A stretch of DNA of 64,000 nucleotides. It comes from Micrasema longulum (Eukaryota; Arthropoda; Insecta; Trichoptera; Brachycentridae). The position numbers were made by a program, and so were the translations under genes. Of the stretch, positions 54,290-63,204 are shown piece by piece; position 1 is the stretch's first letter; the number at the start of each line of letters is the position of its first letter. Under the pieces are notes generated by a model that saw only the letters and a program-made list of their open reading frames with translations, did not search any database and was not told the origin of the DNA. Location of the stretch: positions 42,575-106,574 of the forward strand of contig JAGVSM010001139.1 in assembly GCA_022494885.1 (NCBI GenBank), in the 5' to 3' direction.

Positions 54290-55950
54290 TTCTGATATTT
54301 TTTTAGAGTAATATTAATTATAATTGTAATACTCGTATTTCAGTAAAAAAGTGAAAGTACTTAGAAAAATAAATGTGTTTTTTATTGTTTTCTTTTATTT
54401 TGTACGCTTAAATAATAAAATTTATACCTTTGATGTGGATTTACTACAAGCTAAACCTTAAACGGTTATTAATTGGTGCTTTAACCTTATTCTTAATGAG
54501 ATTGGCAAAGTGCATGGTATATTTTTTGTCGTCATTTTTTCCTATGATGTTTTTAATGGTCAGAAATAAACAAGCTTTAAGGTGTTTATTAATATGAGTG
54601 TCCCATCTTTAGTTTTTATCTATTTTAAGCCAAAGATATACATAAAAATCGAAATTGTTTTGGAGTTTGGTATGATAGGACTGTGGCAGTTTGATTATTT
54701 AAGCAGTTATGTATTTGAATTTTTAGCAGCTCATCTGGTTTTCTTCTTGATGTAATGGAAAAGGTAAAATAACTCGTTTTCTTACCATTCAATGTTAAAG
54801 AGTTTTTTACCAGCTAATTTTAACCACCGCATGTCTATTTTCAGCTATCTTGAATAAACATGTAATATATAATTGATTGCGGTACCTTTAAGTACGGTAT
54901 AATCGGTTGGGGTAGTGCGAGTGACACAGTTTTAAATTGTGTATTTGTTGCACGAAAATACGAGTATAAACGTAAAATTTTATTGTTTAAATGAATAATT
55001 TTATGTTTATAATATGTTCATAAATATTTTATTTTTTTAAATATAGTAAAGTGAATATTTTCTTCTTTAGTACCGTGTTGTTAGTGTATTATTATGGCTG
55101 TGTTTAGAAGTTCAGTAGTTTGTTGTATTTTCTAGTGCAAGGGTTTCCCTGGGGAAGGGTAGAAAAGAGGAACATGGCAGGTAAGTAGGAAAGGGTGTTT
55201 ACTACAGCAGTTCACACGCGCTAGTACGATTGAAGGCAGTTATTTCCTCAAGAAATTAAAAAAAATACTTACGCTCCACGCTTACGCGCATTAAAAACAC
55301 TTTGAAATATTATTTGTAAATTCTTTTCAATAATTATTATTTCGAGTATTTATAATAATTCAATATAACAATTTTTAATTATTCGCAAACCATCTGATAG
55401 ATAGTCGCAATTTTAATGAAGACGCTGCATTAAAAGTTCTTCCCGTTAAAAATAAAATTAGACAAATTTAAAATCTTAGAAATTAAAAAACCAATTTATG
55501 ATAAGAAAAAAATGAATAATAACCAAATAAACAATATTTCCTATAGTTTCATATGTTTTAATTTTATATTAAGTAATCACAATTAAAAATAAAATAGGAA
55601 ACAATTCATTTTTTAAGTATACTGTGATAAAGAAGCTTGTGTAGCTTTGAAACCGATCGGTAGAAAGAAAATATAAGTCTGCCAAAACAAAATGGTTTTA
55701 TATTTATTTTATTATTTCAATAATTGTTAATAAATATTTTGATTTAACCACGTACCGATTTGTTTATATTTACCGGTTTTAAGACGAACCCATTTCTTTG
55801 TCAGGGCAACAAATTACATTAATAAATCTCTTCATCATGTCAGTATTAAAAAAAAAAAAAAATGATTATCCATTTTCACACTTTTTACAATTTAAATATT
55901 TTTTTATGAATTTTTACAAGTAACTTTAATCTCACCAAGCCACTATCTGT
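54290..55950. other. Long AT-rich stretch without recognised gene
   Basis: Only notable site: AACATGGCAGGTAAGTAGG at about 55172, a start codon directly followed by a consensus 5' splice site. No other support for an exon. 55300-55950 is very AT-rich. Confidence 0.4.
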
Positions 55951-55954
55951 GGCT

Positions 55955-56175
55955 TATTGGTGGAGATTTATATTAATACTTACTTATATAAAATAACTAA
56001 AATTTATAAAAATAATGCATTTACAGATATAATTCTATATCCAGATATTCTAGATATTGGCGCTCTCAGAAATGTGTATTTTGCTCTGTTTCAATCCACT
56101 GCAACATATGGAACAGCTAGCTGGGGGGGTTGTGCGGTATCCATTTTAAAGCAGAGGCCTTATGAGAGCATAATT
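55955..56175 (+). pseudogene. LINE fragment upstream of the next LINE
   Basis: Frame YPDILDIGALRNVYFALFQS, TATYGTASWGGCAVSILKQ. 'LR--Y-ALFQS---YG---WGG' is the conserved piece after the RT domain of Jockey/I-like LINEs. It is a different copy from the following element, which starts with its own equivalent segment. Confidence 0.6.
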
Positions 56176-56179
56176 CATA

Positions 56180-56850
56180 TAACCTTTACTAGTTCGACCC
56201 CATCTAGATTAGGCTTCTCCTATTTGGTCTCCATTCTACAGGACTCATATTGACCATATCGAGTCTGTCCAACACCGTTTTTTAAGAAAAGTAGCCTGGT
56301 TGCTCGGATTACAAAGGGGTAATTATTTTTATTTTAAAATAGAGCAATCTCTTAATCTGTCTTCATTGGAGAGACGTAGAACTGAGATGGACCTTATATG
56401 CATTTTCAAAATACTTAATGCTTTAAGTGATGTCCCATCTCTGTTGCAATCAATTTCTTTTCATGTTCCCAACCGTGTCACTAGAAGTCAAAATCTGCTA
56501 TTTATAAAATCTTCTAAGAGCAATCTTTGTTTTTATGCCCCAATGTTCAGAATGTGTAGATTAGTCAATTCATCACACGACTTGGAATTCTTTGGGATAG
56601 ATCTTCCGGCTTTTCGTAGATCTCTTCGCGACTAAACAGTGTGGGATGAAGTTGGATTGGCATGGTTTAGCTCAAGGTTTTTGGTATTTCGTTTTTTTTA
56701 ATATATTGTATACTATTATTGTTTTGCCCTTGTTTGTCTTTGCCAAATAGTTTTATGTTCTTTTTGTTCAGTTTCTTGCATTTATGTTTCTTCATGCAAC
56801 TGTTGTAATTGGCTTAGGCCGTATATATATAATAAATAAATAATTAAATA
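56180..56850 (+). pseudogene. LINE C-terminal ORF and complete 3' end
   Basis: One frame with one stop: LVRPHLD, TAG, ASPIWSPFYRTHIDHIESVQ, HRFLRKVAWLLGLQRG, LSSLERRRTEMDLICIFKIL, SISFHVPNRVTRSQNLLFIK, MFRMCRLVNSSHDLEFFGID and LPAFRRSLRD-stop (56633). Downstream are CAGTGTGGGATGAAGTTGGA, GGCTTAGGCCGTATATATAT and AATAAATAAATAATTAAA. LV-PHL-(Y)AS-IWSP is the Jockey-type motif. It shares its end with 23170-23490, 16185-16335 and 1385-1545: four copies in this window. Confidence 0.88.
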
Positions 56851-56994
56851 ATATTCTGGCGCCCTCTTACATACCCGCCAGGTCAGGTAATAGAAGCCTT
56901 TACACTATTCTGGCCGAACAATAAGGAGAGGTCTCGGCAAAATGTCCGTACGAGGTTTTCCCAGAGCATGAATTATGTCATACCCAAAACCCGT

Positions 56995-57375
56995 ACCACT
57001 TTTGCTTAGAGGCATCTCTCATTTATCGCACCGAGAGGATTCAATATTTTAAAAGAGCGTATTAAGCTCTCAAAGACAAAAACTATTTTCAAGAAAGTAG
57101 TAAAGGACTGGATTTTTTTAGTGGGAGGGATTTGAGTGGGAAACTCCTTGATGATTTTCCGAATGTTCGAGTTTACTGTTTACCATATTGATATATATAT
57201 GTATTTTCTTAAATATTTATTATGTTTCTGATTCTATATTTGTGGTGATATACTCATGTGTCTCTGTCAACTAATTGCTAGTTCCATCTCAAGACAGGAT
57301 TTTTAGTCCCATTGAGTTGGGAAATAATCTACAATAAACTTATGTATGTAAATAAATAAATAAATAAAAAAATAA
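56995..57375 (+). pseudogene. LINE C-terminus and 3' end
   Basis: FA, stop, RHLSFIAPRGFNILKERIKL, SKTKTIFKKVVKDWIFLVGG-stop, then a 3' region with CAACTAATTGCTAGTTCC, TTTTTAGTCCCATTGAGTTG and a tail AATAAATAAATAAATAAA. Relatives at 655-835 and 19145-19275. Confidence 0.75.
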
Positions 57376-57499
57376 TTATAAATCAACAGCCGGAAAGACC
57401 AGCAATAAGCTCGTAGATACAAATAACATGATGATTTTTCAATACACTAAAGAAAATTAATTAAAGAATGCTAGGCATCCACAGGGCATACAAACTGCT

Positions 57500-57690
57500 C
57501 TCATCCATCTGCTGATGTTTGTGAAGTTAAAAAGCCAAAACTTTTAATGAAGCGGGTGATTCTTTTGGTTGATTCATTGCATTACGTACAAGGCAACGTC
57601 TGAAAATATTTGTCAATTTTAATACTTCTTCATGGACACGGTGGATTTATCAAAAATATTTACTTCTTGTAACTTCACATACATCAACAG
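57500..57690. mobile_element. Family F, diverged centre segment
   Basis: CATCTGCTGATGTTTGTGAAGTTAAA, GCGGGTGATTC, AAGGCAACGTCTGAAAATA and TTCATGGACACGGTGGATTT (quoted in pieces) match the region between arm and outer end seen at 20.8 kb. Confidence 0.55.
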
Positions 57691-57950
57691 ATGGATGCTT
57701 TCAGCTTCAACTGAAAATTGCCATAAACCTCATATAGGTACTCTACAGTGTTGTGAGAAGCCGTGTTGTCGAAGGGTTCCAGAAAAAAATTAGTAGTGTC
57801 AAAAAAAACCCGTTTTGTTGGGGACCGTATTAAAGGGAGGTTACCTGAACATTTACTATAAGGTTTTGGGGATGTGTTTTGGGTTTGTGTTTTCTCCGTT
57901 TGTTTTTCGTTTGATAATCTTAAATTTGCATAACTGTTTTTGGAAAATTA

Positions 57951-58292
57951 TTGAACAATCTTGGAAAAACGCAACTTAATGTTTTTTTTAAAAGTAATAT
58001 ACTTCCTGAGACGACCAGGGAACTCTTAGTTTTTGATCTAGTGTTTAGGGTGTTGGAATTTTTTGTTTTTACATTCCGGATCAACAAATTGATCTACAAT
58101 CAATTTTCAGTCACGAAGTGGTTTGACCGGCAGAACGTATTTTTAAATTGTAAATATACACCTGACGTATTAACAAAAGTAGTGGTCGAGGAGACTTTTA
58201 CAAAGTACAAACATAAATATACAAATATTCGGCATTTGCACAATCATAATATTATTACAATCCAACAACAACAAAAAATAGTTATCTGTTAG
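57951..58292 (+). CDS. Unassigned open frame, 113+ codons, no ATG
   Basis: Longest open frame here not assigned to a transposon. It lacks any ATG and is open a few codons upstream, so if real it is an exon or a truncated ORF. Segments: NLGKTQLNVFFKSNILPETT, RELLVFDLVFRVLEFFVFTF, KWFDRQNVFLNCKYTPDVLT, KVVVEETFTKYKHKYTNIRH, ending in a QQQQ tract before the stop. No domain recognised, no membrane signal I trust (one hydrophobic stretch around VFRVLEFFVFTF). Chance remains the best explanation in AT-rich DNA, but the composition is less biased than usual. Confidence 0.2.
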   Translation: MNNLGKTQLNVFFKSNILPETTRELLVFDLVFRVLEFFVFTFRINKLIYNQFSVTKWFDRQNVFLNCKYTPDVLTKVVVEETFTKYKHKYTNIRHLHNHNIITIQQQQKIVIC

Positions 58293-58299
58293 GTACATT

Positions 58300-58810
58300 G
58301 TGCACAAGCTGGATTACAGAAAGTTTTTCATATGCGAAATATGAAAACTTTGGTTATTGACGTGAATGACGTGAATAACCGTATGATTCGAAAAGGGCAA
58401 AAATAGATTATTAAAAGATTGTATAATATTTTCCACTAGCTCTGAGCAGTTCTGGCATTTTAAAAATTTACCAATCAACACGTTTCGGGGGAAGAGCTCA
58501 ATTTACCAAAGCTTCAGATTGTTTTAGAGCTTTCGTTTTATGTTCCTCTCTCCAACCGAGAAGCCTGTAGAAAAAATATGACACGCCTGTGAAGCCTAAT
58601 GCCAACGATAAATTTAACTTTATCCAAATTCGACATTAACGTTCAAGAAAGTGCTTTATTCCTTTCATTCATCACAATATATTTTATATTTCACCTATTA
58701 ACGTCACAGATAAACATAGACGATTTACGATTTATGCCGGCAATCTTAGATTGCCCTTTTTAGAGAATTATATGACAGAGTACACGAATGTCTCTAACAA
58801 TAAGAAGAGT
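58300..58810. other. No gene seen
   Basis: No recognised repeat or coding frame. Confidence 0.4.
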
Positions 58811-58814
58811 TTGT

Positions 58815-58995
58815 AAATCTGCAAAGGATGTTTTCAAGAAACAGAAGAGTAGGAAAATATGTTAAAAAGGTAGTAAATGCGGGAAACAAAATGAACGGTG
58901 CACTAAGCATCGTATTTGCTTATAAAATATGTCAATCGAAGCTAGACAGGCGTGCATTGAGGGGATTAAAAAGCTCATCTTCCACCCGCAGCTGC
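58815..58995 (+). pseudogene. RTE-like LINE fragment
   Basis: QRMFSRNRRVGKYVKKVVNA, GNKMNGALSIVFAYKICQSK, LDRRALRG. The 'FSR-RR---KYVK--VNAGNKMNGAL' segment matches the minus-strand 6.7-kb copy (SRDGRVEKDVESRVSAGNKM). Only this part remains. Confidence 0.7.
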
Positions 58996-59369
58996 TAAAG
59001 AGTCTTGGAGGACTCTCTGTCAGCTGTACATTGAAAGTTAGCAAAGATATTCAAAAGAGATACAAACTTTATGCAGAATAATGACAGGGAAGATAATGTA
59101 TGCCAGGGGTCAACACGCTGTGTTGACCTCTGTCCACTCCCCAGGCTCTCCTTAATTCCGAATTTTTTTATCCAAAAAAAAAATTTGTTCAAAATTTACA
59201 GAAATAAAAGTAAAAAAGAATAATGTCCAGACTGTAGTAAAACAAAACACAGTAAAAAAAGAAATTATGATTGAAATTTATAGAGGGAAATATTCTATTT
59301 TTTTACAATTTTCCAGTAATAAAAACAAATTACTACTTATTATTATTTTTTCTTTTTTTTTCACTTATT

Positions 59370-59640
59370 CATCATCATCATTCCCTTTCCGCACCAAACG
59401 GTGCATAGGGAATTGCATTGGTACACTAATCGTAGTGTATCTTGATCATTTTTGTAACATGAAGATAGTTGATCAGTCTTACGCTTCAGGAGCCTGTCGA
59501 AGGGATTATGAAATATTTAAATCTAAAAACCATTCAAAATAAATATTTTAAGTCAACCTCGTCGGGAATCGAACTCGAGACTTCTTGCGTGTCGGGCAAG
59601 CGCGTTGACCACTACACCACTAAGCTGACAGTACAATACT
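59370..59640 (-). mobile_element. SINE family A copy, full length
   Basis: Minus strand: GTCAGCTTAGTGGTGTAGTG, GTCAACGCGCTTGCCCG, GAAGTCTCGAGTTCGATTCC, CGACGAGG; body with AATCCCTTCGACAGGCTCCT, AAGCGTAAGACTGATCAAC, GTACCAATGCAATTCCC; tail GGAATGATGATGATGAATAA. Lies head-to-head with the family B copy at 59668. Confidence 0.88.
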
Positions 59641-59667
59641 TATTAGTGGCATAAAAAAATATTTGTG

Positions 59668-59788
59668 GGTTGTGGTCCCGTAGCTAGTGTATCGGACTCA
59701 TGGCTCAATGGTCCGCGATTCGAATCCCACTATACCCTAATTTGATTCTCATTTTCTAATAGTGAGTTATTTACAACTCGTTGAAAAT
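59668..59788 (+). mobile_element. SINE family B copy
   Basis: GGTTGTGGTCCCGTAGCTAG, GGTCCGCGATTCGAATCCCA, TTTGATTCTCATTTTCTAAT, AGTGAGTTATTTACAACTCG. Interrupted or truncated at TTGAAAATG, where LINE sequence starts; the 15.9-kb copy continues with CCCCTTATGATTAAATATTG. Confidence 0.85.
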
Positions 59789-60270
59789 GAATCGAAGAAT
59801 AATGTCAGACCAGTTATTTTTATTCAAATTAATGAATAATAAAATTTATTCTCCTAACCTACTTGAAAGAATTTCATTCCGCGTGCCATCTAGACCGACA
59901 AGACAAAATCTTCTGTTTCATACTGAAATCGCGTCAACAAACTATCTTAAACAATCTACAATACCTAGAATATGCGACCAATATAACAATATATTTACCG
60001 AGGCTGATATTTTTTGTGACAATGTATGTAAATTTAGGTAAAATATTATAGAAATTTTGAGAGAAGCAGATATTTAACTTTATTACATATGCTTATTTTT
60101 TTTTCGTTTCTTTTACATTGCTTATATTTAACATAATAATTAAAATTATTGCATTAAGTGTAAACAATTTTTTTGGTGTGTGCATGAGTTTTTTACACTA
60201 ATATACAAAGAAATTGGCAAAATTTGTGAACATACTGTTTTTTTACCTAATAAAATGAATAAATAAATAA
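59789..60270 (+). pseudogene. LINE C-terminus and 3' end joined to SINE
   Basis: NRRIMSDQLFLFKLMNNKIY, SPNLLERISFRVPSRPTRQN, LLFHTEIASTNYLKQSTIPR, ICDQYNNIFTEADIF; the ORF is open for about 80 codons and ends near 60041, where a frameshift (KFR-stop versus NLGKIL-stop) shortens it. The 3' end has AATAAAATGAATAAATAAAT. Jockey-like. Starts immediately at the SINE B break. Confidence 0.8.
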
Positions 60271-60879
60271 AATGGCCCTCAAAATGAAATATTTCTCAAA
60301 AAGAACGTAAGTATTTCTTAAAACAATGATTAGTATAATTTTGCCTTCCCGTCAAAACAGTCATTGCATTGGCCACGCCCTTAATACGTCACGATTTATG
60401 TTAGTTTTGAACTTTGTAACCATTTAAATTTTTACGGAACATCATCACAAATCTTGACGTCACAATTATCAATGCCAAACATGTCTGTCGGTCATGTTTC
60501 TAGGGACATATTTTTTAATAATTTATTTTTATAGTCAAGTAAGAAAAAAAATCTTCACAATATCCATATGGATTTTAAAAACACATTGGATTTAATTTCA
60601 ATATATTCTTATCAGTATTTCTAGTATGTGATATTTCTCTATATACATACAAAACAGCTGAGCAAAATATACTTTACTGTTAGAAAAAAAATTAAAAACA
60701 TAGGAACGTAAACGAAAATAAAACGTATTTAATATTTACAAAGAAAAAAAATAAAGGTTGGAGTAATTACATATAACAAAAAATAAAATTAAGAACATAG
60801 TTATAAAAGATTTATTTATGAGAGAACAGAGTTAAATAAAAAAAACTAATTCTTGGGTGAACAGAGGTACAGAAAAAGC

Positions 60880-60955
60880 TAGTAGCAGCAGACAACAAAG
60901 TTTTAGTCCCAACAATTTTGCATGGAAGTGAAACATGAATGTAGCCGACGTCATA
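60880..60955 (+). pseudogene. LINE scrap (YGSETW segment)
   Basis: VAADNKVLVPTILHGSET, stop, M. Matches the VLVPTLMYGSETW box of RTE-like LINEs (compare 6.65 kb). 60275-60875 otherwise shows nothing. Confidence 0.55.
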
Positions 60956-61020
60956 GTCTTTTATATTATTATTGTATGTTAGTATAAATGTTTCAATCAT
61001 TATTTTAGTTGTATTTAATA

Positions 61021-61412
61021 TGTAACGTAGTATGTATGAGTCTGCGAGGGTAGTTCTGTGTCTAACCGGCCGCTGCCGTATAAAGGACGAATTGAGCGGA
61101 GCGTGTCAAGCTAGCGGCCCTTTCACGTCCACTCCAGTCGGCGCTCGATTGTGCAATGCAGGAACGGGGGCGGGGGTCGGGGCTTATACGTTGGCTAGAG
61201 GGCGCCTATTTACGTTGGCCGCTCGGGAGAATACTTGGCAAGAGTGAGGGGCCGGCACCATTCCCATACCTAAGTTGACCGTAGGGTCAGATTTTGTAAC
61301 CTTGTATAAATTTGTGCACATGTGAGAAATAAAGACATTCAGTCTACGACAGCCGTGCACTACGGTCGCTTTCCACTGCCCGCATTCGCTTGAGACTCGT
61401 TCTAATTTTTCA
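61021..61412 (+). mobile_element. Solo LTR, 392 bp, TG...CA with AATA duplication
   Basis: Begins TGTAACGTAGTATGTATGAG and ends TTCTAATTTTTCA. It is flanked by AATA on both sides (61017-61020 and 61413-61416). Inside are a TATA-like GTATAAAGGACG at about 61078 and a polyadenylation signal GAAATAAAGACATT at about 61327. It is strongly GC-rich compared with its flanks. 4-bp duplication and TG/CA ends fit a Gypsy-type (Metaviridae) LTR; orientation is inferred from TATA and AATAAA. No internal gag-pol sequence on either side, so it looks like a product of LTR-LTR recombination. The 71-codon frame inside is not a gene. Confidence 0.75.
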
Positions 61413-61414
61413 AA

Positions 61415-61600
61415 TAATTACCCACCCAAGTTTTTTTTTTCGCATACAAATAATTTTCCAATTTCAAATTCCTTTACGCTTTCGTTAAAATTTTCGGTAT
61501 TTTTTTCTAAACGTTAGTGTTTCTGTTTTTTTTTAAATATATTCTTTGTCGGAAAATTATCTTTTTTATTTATTCTATTACTTTTTACAAATTCACCTGT
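61415..61600. other. AT-rich gap
   Basis: Poly-T rich; no feature. Confidence 0.4.
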
Positions 61601-61604
61601 GACA

Positions 61605-61900
61605 TCAGAATACAGAGTTTAGTAAGCTCCCCTTCAGGGTCGAGCAGGCTACTCCTAGTGCCTCGCCCGTATTCCTCACCTCTGTGATCACTCTGATATT
61701 ATCCTTCATCTCCTTCAGTGCTTTTTCAACGATCCTTTCTGCCTCACCAAATACAAACAGTTTTATAATCGACCACCTGACCTCATGCTGAACACCGTAC
61801 CTCTTCGCTTTTAAAAATTGACCGCGACCCCTTGGAAAGAAGCTAGCTCCTCACCGTCCTTGACCAGATATCTAATACTGAACTTTGCTGCCTCCTGACA
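61605..61900. other. GC-richer stretch with open frames on both strands
   Basis: The minus strand is open for about 70 codons (QFLKAKRYGVQHEVRWSIIK, LFVFGEAERIVEKALKEMKD, NIRVITEVRNTGEALGVACS, TLKGSLLNSVF-stop at about 61607). The plus strand is also open in this part. Composition is coding-like compared with the neighbourhood. It may be an inverted transposon gag fragment or the 5' region of the adjacent Jockey element. I do not recognise it. Confidence 0.3.
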
Positions 61901-61904
61901 TTGC

Positions 61905-63109
61905 TTGCTTTCCCTCCAACCATCCCACCGCAAATCTCACCTCAGACCACGCCCTCTCTCCCTGAAAAACCTCCACCATCGCAACCACCCGAATAAAAAC
62001 CAATCCCTTGACCCCTCGCCCGACCACGCTAACACCATCAACCTCTACCAATTGGGTAACAACCCCCCCCTCTAAGAAACGAAAAGCTACTACCCCTCGG
62101 ACCTCACCCCTTACCGTAACCCAGAACCGCTTCAACTCCCTCTCAGACAGCAACCCCGACACGTGTGGCTCCGATGAAGAAATTATTCCCTCAATCAACC
62201 TCCAGTCCCCCCCCTCTCCATCAAAATCTACTTCCAAATCAACCAACATCCCACTCGTTTTTATCAGAAAAGGAGGCCCGACTTAGACTACCATACGCCG
62301 ATTGTTAAACGAAATCGACATAACACCAAAACAAGCAACAACAACCAAAGCAGGCCTCAAACTTAAGCTCAGCACCATCACCGACTTCAGAAACGCCACT
62401 ACTTTCCTTTTCTAAATCTAATTTTTCTTATGTACTCCAGCTCAAGACTGGTCTTTAAAAATAGTTTTACGCGGAATCCCCATCGACATTTTAGATTTTT
62501 CTCGCAAAATCCTACAAAGTTATTTCAGTACACAGAATGAAACAAGGTGTCAACCGTTGTCCTATTCCATTTATCCTTGTCCACGTAGAAAACTCTCCCT
62601 CTGGAAAAGAAATTTTTAACATCACAGATCTTCTTAACCTTACCATCAAAACTGAAAACCTGAATAAAAAAATCACCCCTACCCAATGTCATTGCTGCCA
62701 ACAGTTTAATCACTCTGCCTCATTCTGCAGAGTTACTCCAAAGTGCGTCAAGTGCGCTGGACCCCACTTCACTTCTGACTGTAGCAAAAAAATAGAAAAC
62801 GGCCCGGCCTCCTGCACCAACTGTAAAGGACTGCACCCAGCCAACTTTCCAAGGTGCCCTTCATACCCCAAACCCCGCGAAGCCACAGCTCACCCGCACC
62901 CGAGCCCTATGATAAGTCACTACAAACATACCTCCCCCACCCTCTCCTATGCCACTATTACTTCCCTACCCTCGGCACCACGCCCTCAGCCCCAACAAAT
63001 CAACCTCCCTCCTATCCCTCCACGCTCCAGCCAATCCCTCTTCTCCACATCTAAACAGCTTCTCCTTTCTGGAATAGCCTATTTTCTCTCCTTCGTCAAC
63101 TTAGAATGA
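61905..63109 (+). pseudogene. Jockey-clade LINE ORF1 (gag-like, three zinc knuckles)
   Basis: RNA-binding ORF1 of a non-LTR retrotransposon. N-terminal part is proline/threonine/serine-rich (PPTIPPQISPQTTPSLPE; SKKRKATTPRTSPLTVTQNR), broken by a frameshift near 61990, a TAG at about 62284 and more stops near 62410. Then comes a PRE_C2HC-like domain: LRGIPIDILDF, shift near 62530, GVNRCPIPFILVHVENSPSG, KEIFNITDLLNLTIKTE. Next are three knuckles: CX2CX4HX4C (CHCCQQFNHSASFC), CX2CX3HX4C (CVKCAGPHFTSDC) and CX2CX3HX6C (CTNCKGLHPANFPRC). This spacing series is the signature of Jockey/I-type gag. A proline-rich tail ends at a stop at 63107. The plus strand is very C-rich. Confidence 0.88.
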
Positions 63110-63204
63110 GCATCCACCGTTCTCTATGATCTCCTCCCCCGCCTATTCTCAGCCCCATCACATTCAGAAATAATATCTACTCCAATCACCAACGCCCCTG
63201 TTAT

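Noticed and set aside
61032..61247. 71-codon frame in GC-rich DNA
   Set aside because: Lies wholly inside the solo LTR and has no domain; GC-rich sequence is simply open.
61872..62249. 125-codon minus-strand frame (MLVDLEVDFDGEG...)
   Set aside because: Antisense of the C-rich Jockey ORF1; lack of stops follows from the base composition, and the plus strand carries the recognisable gag.
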